DNA from: Caballeronia glebae
GTDB taxonomy: Bacteria; Pseudomonadota; Gammaproteobacteria; Burkholderiales; Burkholderiaceae
Length of the DNA stretch: 52,693 nucleotides
Assembly (NCBI RefSeq): GCF_001545035.1
Contig: NZ_FCOJ02000054.1
Span: forward strand, 1-52,693
Direction of reading: 5' to 3'
The notes beneath the pieces were generated by a model that saw only the letters and a program-made list of their open reading frames with translations, was not told the DNA's origin and made no database searches. How positions within the stretch are numbered: position 1 is the first letter of the stretch; each line of letters begins with the position of its first letter. Below are positions 44,634 to 52,574 of this stretch, piece after piece. A program made the translations under genes and the position numbers.

Positions 44634-45941
44634 ATGGCAATTTGGCTCAAGCGCGGCGCGGAAGCGGAAGTGCTGAAAGCGGCGGCGCGTGAAGTGCGCG
44701 ATACGGTCGAGACGACGCTCGCGGATATCGAGGCGCGCGGCGACGCCGCGGTGCGCGAGCTTTCAATTCGTTTCGACAAGCTCGAACGGGACGACTATCG
44801 CTTGTCGCGGGACGAGATCGAACAGTGCTTTTCTCAGTTGTCCGCGCGCGAGCTTTCGGATATCGAGTTCGCGCAGAAGCAGGTCGAGAATTTCGCGCGT
44901 CACCAGCGCGAATCGATTCGCGATCTCGAAGTCGAAACGCTGCCCGGCGTCGTTCTGGGTCACAAGAACATTCCGGTGAATGCCGCCGGTTGCTACGTGC
45001 CCGGCGGCAAGTATCCGCTGCTTGCATCGGCGCATATGTCGGTGATCACCGCGAAGGTCGCGGGCGTGCAGCGCATCGTCACGTGCGCGCCGCCGTTTCG
45101 CGGCAAGCCGGCGCCGGCGATCGTCGCCGCGCAGCACATGGCCGGCGCGGACGAGATTTATTGCCTCGGCGGGATTCAGGCGATCGGCGCGATGGCCATC
45201 GGCACACAGAGCATCGCGCCGGTCGACATGCTTGTCGGCCCCGGCAACGCCTTCGTTGCGGAGGCCAAGCGGCAACTGTTCGGGCGTGTCGGTATCGACC
45301 TGTTCGCGGGGCCGACCGAAACGCTCATCATCGCCGATGAAACCGTCGATGGCGAAATGTGCGCGACCGATCTGCTGGGTCAGGCCGAGCACGGCCCGGA
45401 TTCGCCGGCGATTTTGCTGACCACTTCCGAGAAGCTCGCGCGCGAGACGATCGCGGAAATCGAGCGTCTGCTGAATATTCTGCCGACCGCCAATATTGCC
45501 CGCCAATCGTGGGAGAAGTACGGCGAAGTGATCGTTGCGGAAAGCGACGACGAAATGATCCGCATCGCGGACGAGATCGCATCGGAGCACGTGCAGGTCA
45601 TGACGGGCGACCCCGATCATTTCCTGCGCAACATGACCAACTACGGCGCGCTCTTTCTCGGGCCGCGCACCAACGTATCGTTCGGCGACAAGGTTATCGG
45701 CACCAACCACACGCTGCCCACGCGCAAGGCGGCGCGGTACACGGGAGGACTGTGGGTCGGCAAGTTCCTCAAGACGTGTACGTACCAGAAGGTGATCACG
45801 GACGAGGCCTCGGCGATGATCGGCGAGTACTGCTCGCGTCTGTGCGCGCTGGAAGGGTTCGCGGGACATGGCGAGCAGGCGAATCTGCGAGTGCGCCGAT
45901 ACGGACACAAGGACGTGCCCTACGCGGGCGTAGCCATCTGA
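44634..45941 (+). CDS. HisD-like zinc-dependent dehydrogenase (HpsN-type)
   Basis: A 435-residue histidinol-dehydrogenase-family protein. Zinc-ligand positions are kept: Gln250 and His253 in LLGQAEHG, Asp352 and His412 near AGHGEQA; catalytic Glu318/His319 in ASEHVQV. The GTNHTLPTRKAARYTGG segment is typical of the catabolic branch, such as sulfopropanediol dehydrogenase HpsN, and it lies outside any his operon. So it probably oxidises a hydroxymethyl group of some substrate to a carboxylate with NAD. GAGGAG lies five bases before the ATG. It is paired with a sulfatase gene 26 bases downstream. Confidence 0.85.
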   Translation: MAIWLKRGAEAEVLKAAAREVRDTVETTLADIEARGDAAVRELSIRFDKLERDDYRLSRDEIEQCFSQLSARELSDIEFAQKQVENFARHQRESIRDLEVETLPGVVLGHKNIPVNAAGCYVPGGKYPLLASAHMSVITAKVAGVQRIVTCAPPFRGKPAPAIVAAQHMAGADEIYCLGGIQAIGAMAIGTQSIAPVDMLVGPGNAFVAEAKRQLFGRVGIDLFAGPTETLIIADETVDGEMCATDLLGQAEHGPDSPAILLTTSEKLARETIAEIERLLNILPTANIARQSWEKYGEVIVAESDDEMIRIADEIASEHVQVMTGDPDHFLRNMTNYGALFLGPRTNVSFGDKVIGTNHTLPTRKAARYTGGLWVGKFLKTCTYQKVITDEASAMIGEYCSRLCALEGFAGHGEQANLRVRRYGHKDVPYAGVAI

Positions 45942-45967
45942 ACAAGTCGATCGAGAGGGAAGAGGAG

Positions 45968-47548
45968 ATGAAAGCAAAATCGTGGATGGGGCGCGTGCGC
46001 GGTGTCGCGGGCGCATGCATTGCCTGCGCGATGCTCTTTAGCGGCGGGCACGCGCGAGCCGAGCAAACGCAACGGCCCAACATCGTCGTGATCATGACGG
46101 ACGACGTAGGCTGGGGCGATCTAGGAAGCTATGGCGGCGGCGCGATGCGCGGCGCGCCGACGCCGAATCTGGATCGCATGGCCGCAGAGGGTGAACGCTT
46201 CCTGAACTACTACGGACAGGCGAGCTGCACGGCGGGCCGGGCTTCGTTCATTACGGGAAGGCAGCCGATCCGCACGTCGCTTTCGTCGGTGCTGGTGCCG
46301 GGCGATCCGAACGGACTGACGAAGCAGACGCCGACCATCGCGGAGTTCCTGAAGAAGTCCGGATACACGACGGTGCAGCTCGGCAAATGGCATCTCGGCG
46401 ACCGACCGGAAAACTATCCGACCGCGCATGGCTTCGACGAAATGTACGACATGCTCGCGTATTACGCGGGCGTGTATGCGTACTCGAACCTCGAACTGCA
46501 TCCTAACTGGCCCGCCCGCGATGCCAACTTCCAGAAAGCCTGGGAGCGCGTCAACGTCTCGATGCTCGAACAGAAAGCCGGCGAGAGCGTGAAGACCGTG
46601 AAGCCGAAGTTCACCTACGACGACTTGGCCACCGCCGACGACCAGATGCGCGGCAACGCGGTCGACTGGATCAAGGCGCATGCCAAGGACGATCATCCGT
46701 TCTTCATGTACCTGAACTTCCTGAAAGTGCACAACCCGAACAATCCGTCACCGCGCTGGAAGGGCAAGTCGCCGGGCGGCGGAAACTACCTCGACTCGCT
46801 GATGGAGATGGATGACAACAGCGGCCAGATCGTGCAGGCAATCCGCGATCTCGGTATTGCCGAGAACACCCTCGTCATCTGGACGACCGACAACGGAGCG
46901 TGGGTCGATGCGTGGCCCGACGCCGGATACACGCCCTTCCGCGGCGAAAAGGGCACGCCGTTCGAAGGCGGCTTCCGCGTGCCGGCAATCGCCTGGTGGC
47001 CCGGACATATCAAGCCCGGCTCGGTCAACACGGATATGTTCTCGCACATGGACTGGTGGCCGACATTTGCCGCTTTGATCGGCGAGCAGGCGCCGTCGCA
47101 TGAATGGAAGGACAACAGCGGAAAATCCATCATCTTCGACGGAATCGATCTGAGCGATTCGCTGCTCGGTAAAGGTCCGGGCAAGCGCACGGACTTCATA
47201 TTCTTCTCCGGGCAAACCTTCGGCGGTGTGCGCGTGAAGAACTTCAAGGCCGTGTACACCGCGCAGGACACGTGGCTCGGGCCGCAACGCACCATGAAGG
47301 CGCCCGCTATCTACGATCTCCAGTGGGACCCGCGCGAGCAGTTCGACATGGCGTTCAACGGAGCGATGCCCACGGGCGGCAATCAGACGTCGCCGGGCCG
47401 GTACAGCGGCTCCGACAACGGCTGGGTCGGCATGTACATCATTCCGGTGATGACGCGTTTCTTCGCCGAATTGAAGACCCATCCGAATCTGCCTTACGCG
47501 CCATTTGGCGAAGGGCGTTATCTGGCGATTCCCGAAGAATTCAGGTAA
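45968..47548 (+). CDS. Exported type I sulfatase (arylsulfatase family)
   Basis: A 526-residue sulfatase with a signal peptide (hydrophobic core ending near GGHARA), so periplasmic. The metal ligands start at IMTDDVGWGDLG (Asp45, Asp46) and the formylglycine cysteine is Cys87 in SCTAGRASFITGR, the Cys-x-Ala-Gly-Arg variant of the CxPSR motif. GKWHLGD, a further active-site Lys/His stretch, is present. It should hydrolyse a sulfate ester to the alcohol and sulfate after maturation. GGAG precedes the ATG directly. It is cotranscribed with the HisD-like gene, which could oxidise the released alcohol. The substrate is unknown. Confidence 0.92.
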   Translation: MKAKSWMGRVRGVAGACIACAMLFSGGHARAEQTQRPNIVVIMTDDVGWGDLGSYGGGAMRGAPTPNLDRMAAEGERFLNYYGQASCTAGRASFITGRQPIRTSLSSVLVPGDPNGLTKQTPTIAEFLKKSGYTTVQLGKWHLGDRPENYPTAHGFDEMYDMLAYYAGVYAYSNLELHPNWPARDANFQKAWERVNVSMLEQKAGESVKTVKPKFTYDDLATADDQMRGNAVDWIKAHAKDDHPFFMYLNFLKVHNPNNPSPRWKGKSPGGGNYLDSLMEMDDNSGQIVQAIRDLGIAENTLVIWTTDNGAWVDAWPDAGYTPFRGEKGTPFEGGFRVPAIAWWPGHIKPGSVNTDMFSHMDWWPTFAALIGEQAPSHEWKDNSGKSIIFDGIDLSDSLLGKGPGKRTDFIFFSGQTFGGVRVKNFKAVYTAQDTWLGPQRTMKAPAIYDLQWDPREQFDMAFNGAMPTGGNQTSPGRYSGSDNGWVGMYIIPVMTRFFAELKTHPNLPYAPFGEGRYLAIPEEFR

Positions 47549-47588
47549 ATCGGCAAGTCGCGTGGCGCGCTCGCGCCGCGCGTCTCTC

Positions 47589-47623
47589 CGGATTGCAGCG
47601 CGAGCATACCCCGCTGCAATCCG
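47589..47623 (+). terminator. Terminator-like hairpin after the sulfatase gene
   Basis: CGGATTGCAGCG at 47589-47600 pairs perfectly with CGCTGCAATCCG at 47612-47623 (loop 11 nt). No T-run follows, so readthrough into the thioesterase gene is possible. Confidence 0.65.
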
Positions 47624-47665
47624 ATCATTCCTCAAGCTCCACAAGCACCAAAGGCAGATCTGGCG

Positions 47666-48109
47666 ATGACCAAACCGGCCGCGCTTTCCCGTGACGCATA
47701 CCCGCATTTCCTTACGATCCCGACTCGCTGGATGGACAACGATATCTACGGTCATGTCAACAACGTCGTGTACTACAGCTATTTCGACACCGTAGTGAAC
47801 GAGTATCTGCTGCGCACCGGCATGCTGGACTTCGAATCCAGCGAAGCTATCGGGCTCGTAGTCGAGACGCAGTGTCACTACTTCGCATCGTTGGCATTTC
47901 CGGATTGCATCGAGGCCGGGCTGCGGATCGTGAAAATCGGCAATTCCAGCGTGCAGTACGAGATCGGACTGTTCAGGGAAGGCGACACCGAGCCTGCTGC
48001 GCAAGGTCGCTTCGTGCATGTGTACGTCGATCGTGCGACGCGACGTCCGAGGGCGTTGTCGGAAGCGAATCGTTCGGCATTGGAGCCGCTCGCGAGCATT
48101 CCCGTCTGA
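47666..48109 (+). CDS. 4-hydroxybenzoyl-CoA thioesterase-family (hot-dog) thioesterase
   Basis: A 147-residue hot-dog protein with the 4HBT motif RWMDNDIYGHVNNVVYY carrying the catalytic Asp. It hydrolyses an acyl-CoA. It lies after the sulfatase gene and its hairpin, with AAGG about 11 bases upstream of the ATG. It may release CoA from dead-end acyl-CoA during the pathway. Confidence 0.88.
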   Translation: MTKPAALSRDAYPHFLTIPTRWMDNDIYGHVNNVVYYSYFDTVVNEYLLRTGMLDFESSEAIGLVVETQCHYFASLAFPDCIEAGLRIVKIGNSSVQYEIGLFREGDTEPAAQGRFVHVYVDRATRRPRALSEANRSALEPLASIPV

Positions 48110-48146
48110 TACGCGTCGGGGAGGGGAGGGCTTTCGCGTGCCGCGG

Positions 48147-48193
48147 CCCCCTATTCACGAGGGGGCATGTGCGAGGTCCCGGGCGTCTATCCT
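48147..48193 (+). promoter_or_regulatory. Dyad operator and -10 box for the porin gene
   Basis: The dyad CCCCCT-N7-AGGGGG at 48147-48165 is followed by TATCCT at 48188-48193, 22 nt away. The porin start is about 250 bases downstream, leaving an unusually long leader of roughly 240 nt with no open frame that looks real. Confidence 0.75.
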
Positions 48194-48441
48194 TGGTTCT
48201 GCGGACAAGCTGTCGAATCATCTTCAAGAGGTAAAGCAGTCCGCATAAGATTTACTAAACTCCGTTCGTAGTGCGATTCAATAAAACAAGACGCATGAGA
48301 ATCAGATACATGCGTGCTGAAAAAAAACGAACGCTAAAACAAACGTGTGCACTCGGCGGTCGAGTTTGTCACGACAGCGACGATGCACATCGTGTGACCG
48401 TATCCGTGTCTCGACGAGACGCGAACATGAAGGAGACATGC

Positions 48442-49557
48442 ATGCGTTGTGTTGGTAAAGGAATGATCGGTGCATCACTGCTGGTCGTAGCGGGAGGGGC
48501 TGCTGCGCAATCCAGCGTGACGCTGTACGGCGTGGCCGATACTTTCATTCAGTATCTTGGGAACGGCGCGGTCCACTCTTTTTCGGAAAGAAGTGGCGGC
48601 AATACCGGTTCGAATTTCGGCCTGAAGGGAATCGAGGATCTGGGAGGCGGACTGAAGGCTGTATTCACGCTTGAGAACGGCTTCAATATCGCCAATGGCG
48701 GATTCTTCATCGACAGCACGGCGATGTTCTACCGTCAGGCATGGGTGGGACTGAGCCACGAGAATTACGGTTCGCTCACGTTAGGGCGTCAGTATCAGCC
48801 GACTTTCTGGGCGGTTTATCCGAGCGATCCGTTTCGGGGTAACGAACTGCTCTCGCCGCTGTCGGCCGCGGCGAGCAACGTGGACAGGCATACGATCGCA
48901 ACGCAGAGCGCGTCGGGCCGCACCAGCAACTCGATCGTGTATCAGTCGCCGACTATCGGCGGGCTGAAGCTCTACGCCATGTATGGCTTTTCGGCGACTG
49001 TCACACAGCCTGTGCCCCAGACCGTGGGCAACATGCTCGACGTCGCGCTCACTTACTCGGGTTATGGGTTCTACGCCGGTCTCGCGTATCAGAATCAACA
49101 CGCGAGCACCATGACGATCCCGGGATTGCCCGCCGCCTTGAATCTGCTCGGAACCGAGCGTTTCACCGGCGCGCTGGGGTACCGGATCGGCATCGTGAAC
49201 CTGCAGATGAACTATACGTACAACCGTTCGAAGGATGCGCCCGCCAATTCGTTGGCCGCCCGCCTCGACGCGACCCATTCATACAGCATCGCGGAAGTTG
49301 GGGCGACCATCCAGGCCACCGCCGCGGACACGATCGAGATCGCGGGCATTCAGCGAGAAGCACGGGGCATACACGACAACGCGTTGGGCGTTGAGCTTGG
49401 CGTCGATCACAGCTTGTCGAAGCGGACCTCGCTGTATGCGCGCGCGGGCTATATGAAGAACAACGGCATGGCGACGATGAGCTGGCCCGGCATTACCGTC
49501 AGCGCGCCGAATGCGTCGCAGACGCTGGTGGCGCTCGGCATGACGCATCGCTTCTAA
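48442..49557 (+). CDS. Outer-membrane porin, Gram-negative porin (OmpC-like Burkholderia type)
   Basis: A 371-residue porin with signal peptide (cleavage near GGAAAQ) and alternating beta strands from SSVTLYGVADTFIQYL to the terminal Phe of GMTHRF that is needed for BAM recognition. ATG at 48442 has AAGGAG six bases upstream; earlier in-frame ATGs lack one. It is driven by the dyad promoter, which suggests that it is a dedicated uptake channel for the substrate. Confidence 0.93.
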   Translation: MRCVGKGMIGASLLVVAGGAAAQSSVTLYGVADTFIQYLGNGAVHSFSERSGGNTGSNFGLKGIEDLGGGLKAVFTLENGFNIANGGFFIDSTAMFYRQAWVGLSHENYGSLTLGRQYQPTFWAVYPSDPFRGNELLSPLSAAASNVDRHTIATQSASGRTSNSIVYQSPTIGGLKLYAMYGFSATVTQPVPQTVGNMLDVALTYSGYGFYAGLAYQNQHASTMTIPGLPAALNLLGTERFTGALGYRIGIVNLQMNYTYNRSKDAPANSLAARLDATHSYSIAEVGATIQATAADTIEIAGIQREARGIHDNALGVELGVDHSLSKRTSLYARAGYMKNNGMATMSWPGITVSAPNASQTLVALGMTHRF

Positions 49558-49575
49558 CCGGTTTGTTCAGGGCGG

Positions 49576-49607
49576 GACGAGGCCGGCGATTGCCGTGCGG
49601 CCTCGTC
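49576..49607 (+). terminator. Terminator after the porin gene
   Basis: GACGAGGCCG at 49576-49585 pairs perfectly with CGGCCTCGTC at 49598-49607, with a small inner GGC/GCC pairing. It starts 18 bases after the porin stop. Confidence 0.8.
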
Positions 49608-49669
49608 GAGAGTTGCACATCGTGTCGCGCTCGATCAGTTCGGCGGGGCGAGGAAAGAAAGGAAAACTA

Positions 49670-50416
49670 ATGAATTTAAGCAACAAGGTAGCGATCGTGA
49701 CGGGCGCTGCGTCGGGCCTCGGCCTTGCGACCTGCAAGCGGCTGGCGAAGGCCGGCGCTTCGGTGGTCGGATTCGATCTCGACCAGGCGAAGCTCGATGA
49801 CACATTGGGCCCGGACATGACGGGCATCGCGGTCGATGTCGCCGATGACGCCAGTGTGAAGCGAGGGCTCGACGCCGTCATCGAGCGGCATGGTCGAGTG
49901 CATGTCGCAATCAACTGCGCGGGGATTCTCGGGCCGTGCAAGACGCTTTCGAAGGGCGACGTGTTTCCGTCGGAACTGTGGAACCGCGTGCTCGGCGTGA
50001 ACCTGACCGGGACCTTCAACGTGATCCGCCACGCCGCGCTCGCAATGACGCGTAACGATCCGGATGACGCGGGTGAGCGCGGCGTCATCATCAACACATC
50101 GTCGGGCGCGGCGCGTCAGGGGCAGATGGGACAGGCCGCCTACAGCGCGAGCAAGGCCGGCGTGATCGGCATGACGCTGCCGATCGCGCGCGACCTCGCG
50201 GAACACGGTATCCGGGTGGTGTCGATCGCGCCGGGACTGTTCGAGTCCGGTATGTCCATCGGCATGCCGCAGAAGGTTTCGGACGCGCTGCTCGACAAGC
50301 TGCTGTTTCCGCGCCGCATGGGCATGCCGGACGAGTTTGCGGCACTGGTGCAGCACATCGTCGAGAACGCGTATCTGAACGCGTTGACGATCGATATCGA
50401 TTGCGGCATGCGTTGA
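49670..50416 (+). CDS. Short-chain dehydrogenase/reductase, HSD10-like
   Basis: A 248-residue SDR with TGAASGLGLAT, NCAGILG, Ser in NTSSGAARQGQMGQAAYSASKAG (Tyr-x3-Lys) and LFESGMSIGMPQKV as in HSD10/3-hydroxyacyl-CoA dehydrogenase type 2. AAAGGA precedes the ATG. It is the first gene of the right-hand operon with etfB and etfA. It probably oxidises a 3-hydroxy-2-methylacyl-CoA. No dyad operator was found upstream. Confidence 0.9.
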   Translation: MNLSNKVAIVTGAASGLGLATCKRLAKAGASVVGFDLDQAKLDDTLGPDMTGIAVDVADDASVKRGLDAVIERHGRVHVAINCAGILGPCKTLSKGDVFPSELWNRVLGVNLTGTFNVIRHAALAMTRNDPDDAGERGVIINTSSGAARQGQMGQAAYSASKAGVIGMTLPIARDLAEHGIRVVSIAPGLFESGMSIGMPQKVSDALLDKLLFPRRMGMPDEFAALVQHIVENAYLNALTIDIDCGMR

Positions 50417-50466
50417 TCGCGCGCGGTGCGTTCGTGCTGTCGGGAAAAACAAGTCGGGAGAGTGCT

Positions 50467-51216
50467 TTGAAAGTCATGGTTGCAGTCAAGAGAGTGGCGG
50501 ACGCCAACGTCAAGGTCGGCGTGAAGTCGGATAACACGGGCGTCGATCTTTCGAACGTGAAGATGTCGATGAACCCGTTCGACGAAATCGCCGTGGAAGA
50601 GGCGGTGCGTCTGAGGGAAGCGGGCATAGCCACTGAAGTTATCGCGGTGTCCTGCGGCGTCGCGCAATGCCAGGAAACATTGCGCACGGCGTTGGCTATC
50701 GGAGCGGATCGCGCGATTCTGGTCGAGTCGAACGAAGACCTCCAGCCGCTCGCTGTCGCCAAACTGCTCAAGGCGCTGCACGACAAGGAAGAGCCGCAAC
50801 TGGTGATTCTCGGCAAGCAGGCTATCGACGACGATTGCAATCAGACCGGTCAGATGCTGGCTGCGCTGGCGGGCTTGCCGCAGGCGACCTTCGCGTCGAA
50901 GGTAAGCATTGCCGGCGGCAGCGCGACCGTCGAGCGTGAGGTGGATGGCGGCTCGGAAGCGCTCTTGCTGAATCTTCCCGCTGTGGTCACGACTGATTTG
51001 CGCCTGAACGAGCCGCGCTACGTGACCTTGCCCAACATCATGAAGGCGAAGAAGAAGCCGCTGGAGATCGTGAAGCCGGAAGCGCTCGGTGTGGATGTGA
51101 CGCCGCGCCTCAGAACGTTGAAGGTCAGCGAACCGCCGAAGCGCAGCGCCGGGGTGAAGGTGCCGGACGCGAAAGCGCTGGTGGAAAAACTCAAAACCGA
51201 AGCCAAGGCGCTTTAA
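50467..51216 (+). CDS. etfB: Electron transfer flavoprotein beta subunit
   Basis: A 249-residue protein with the EtfB pattern KVMVAVKRVADANVKV, then NPFDEIAVEEAVRL and the AMP/FAD-region QAIDDDCNQTGQM. The usual EtfB N-terminus (MKVLVAVKR) is matched only if translation starts at TTG 50467, with GGGAG a few bases upstream; no ATG fits as well (ATG 50476 would cut the first three residues). Forms a heterodimer with EtfA that accepts electrons from the acyl-CoA dehydrogenases. Confidence 0.93.
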   Translation: MKVMVAVKRVADANVKVGVKSDNTGVDLSNVKMSMNPFDEIAVEEAVRLREAGIATEVIAVSCGVAQCQETLRTALAIGADRAILVESNEDLQPLAVAKLLKALHDKEEPQLVILGKQAIDDDCNQTGQMLAALAGLPQATFASKVSIAGGSATVEREVDGGSEALLLNLPAVVTTDLRLNEPRYVTLPNIMKAKKKPLEIVKPEALGVDVTPRLRTLKVSEPPKRSAGVKVPDAKALVEKLKTEAKAL

Positions 51217-51231
51217 GCGGGAGCAGACAAA

Positions 51232-52170
51232 ATGACGATATTGGTAATTGCCGAGCACATCCAGGCAACGCTAAAGGTGGCGACGCTCAATGCTGTTTCC
51301 GCGGCACGTGAAATCGGTGGCGAAATCCACGTGCTGGTCGCAGGTCTCGATGTGCAGGGCGTGGCGGACGCAGCGGCGCGGGCTGCCGGGGTGTCGAAAG
51401 TGCTGCTGGCCGACGCGCCGCATCTCGACGCGGGTCTCGCGGAGAACGTCGAGGCGGTCGTGCTGAGCATCGCGAAGAACTACTCGCACATCCTCGCGCC
51501 CGCTACGGCTTACGGCAAGAATATCGCGCCGCGCATCGCGGCAAAACTGGACGTCGCGCAAATCAGCGACATCATCGCTATCGAAGATCAGGACACGTTC
51601 GCGCGTCCGATCTACGCGGGCAACGCGATCGCTACGGTGCAATCGGCTGATCCGATCAAGGTGATCACGGTGCGCACGAGCAGTTTCGACCCGGTGGATG
51701 CGGTCGGCGGGAATGCCGTGGTCGAGCGGATCGACGTAACGCCGGGTGCGGGCCTTTCGCAACTCGTCGGCCGCGAAGTGATGAAGCTGGAACGCCCGGA
51801 ACTGGCATCGGCGTCGATCGTCGTTTCCGGCGGCCGGGGACTCGGCAGCGGCGAGAACTACGCGAGGATACTGGAGCCGCTGGCGGACAAGCTCGGCGCG
51901 GCGCTGGGCGCTTCGCGCGCCGCCGTCGACGCGGGCTTCGTGCCGAACGACTATCAGATCGGGCAGACCGGCAAGATCGTCGCCCCGGAGTTGTACATCG
52001 CGGTGGGCATCTCGGGCGCGATCCAGCATCTCGCGGGCATGAAAGATTCCAAGGTTATCGTCGCGATCAATAAAGACGAAGAAGCGCCTATTTTCAGTAT
52101 CGCGGACTACGGCATCGTCGGCGATTTGTTCTCGGTCGCGCCGGAGCTTGTCGAGGAACTGCAGTCGTAA
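51232..52170 (+). CDS. etfA: Electron transfer flavoprotein alpha subunit
   Basis: A 312-residue EtfA with the C-terminal FAD domain containing VSGGRGLGSGENY, DAGFVPNDYQIGQTGKIVAPELYIAVGISGAIQH and INKDEEAPIFSIADYGIVGD. It lies 15 bases after etfB. The pair hands electrons to the ETF-quinone oxidoreductase encoded at the right edge. Confidence 0.95.
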   Translation: MTILVIAEHIQATLKVATLNAVSAAREIGGEIHVLVAGLDVQGVADAAARAAGVSKVLLADAPHLDAGLAENVEAVVLSIAKNYSHILAPATAYGKNIAPRIAAKLDVAQISDIIAIEDQDTFARPIYAGNAIATVQSADPIKVITVRTSSFDPVDAVGGNAVVERIDVTPGAGLSQLVGREVMKLERPELASASIVVSGGRGLGSGENYARILEPLADKLGAALGASRAAVDAGFVPNDYQIGQTGKIVAPELYIAVGISGAIQHLAGMKDSKVIVAINKDEEAPIFSIADYGIVGDLFSVAPELVEELQS

Positions 52171-52265
52171 GCGCGATCGCCGCGTGGAATGGCGGAGGCC
52201 GATTCGCATGTCTTCGCATCGTCGTGTTGTGCTGAGTTCAGCTAGTGCTGTCGCTGGAGAGGTCG

Positions 52266-52502
52266 ATGAATAGCCGGGAAAGATCGTTGCGTGTGCTCGT
52301 CGAAAAATGGCTGGGAGGTGAGGGCGCCAAGAGCGCCCGCGTGACCCGGTTTAGTCGCAGTGCGCGCAAGCAATGGCGTTATGTGTGCGTCGAAACCGAG
52401 CGTCCATCGGGCACGTTCGCCGTCGTTTTCTTTCGCCACGACGATGGCTCGTGGTGCGTGTTTCCTCCGCAGAAACCGCGTCCCGCCATGGCTTTTGCAT
52501 AA
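52266..52502 (+). CDS. Small conserved-looking hypothetical protein
   Basis: A 78-residue basic protein in the gap between etfA and the ETF-quinone oxidoreductase gene, starting with GGAGAGG just before the ATG. Its N-terminus is basic and helical and its end contains VVFFRHDDGSWCVFPP. I recognise no family. The good ribosome site and sensible composition support a real gene. Confidence 0.55.
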   Translation: MNSRERSLRVLVEKWLGGEGAKSARVTRFSRSARKQWRYVCVETERPSGTFAVVFFRHDDGSWCVFPPQKPRPAMAFA

Positions 52503-52574
52503 CTTCGGTTTCGGCGATGCGCGCTTTTTAATTCGTTTGCCGAACCACGATCAGAACAATTTGGAGTTTGCACG

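Noticed and set aside
44634..45941. Annotation as hisD for histidine synthesis
   Set aside because: No histidine genes are near, and the protein has the pattern of catabolic HisD-like enzymes and is paired with a sulfatase.
2673..48193. The repeated CCCCCT/AGGGGG dyads as CRISPR repeats or REP elements
   Set aside because: They are kilobases apart, always intergenic, with variable spacers and a fixed -10 spacing, which fits operators and not arrays or dispersed REP sequences.
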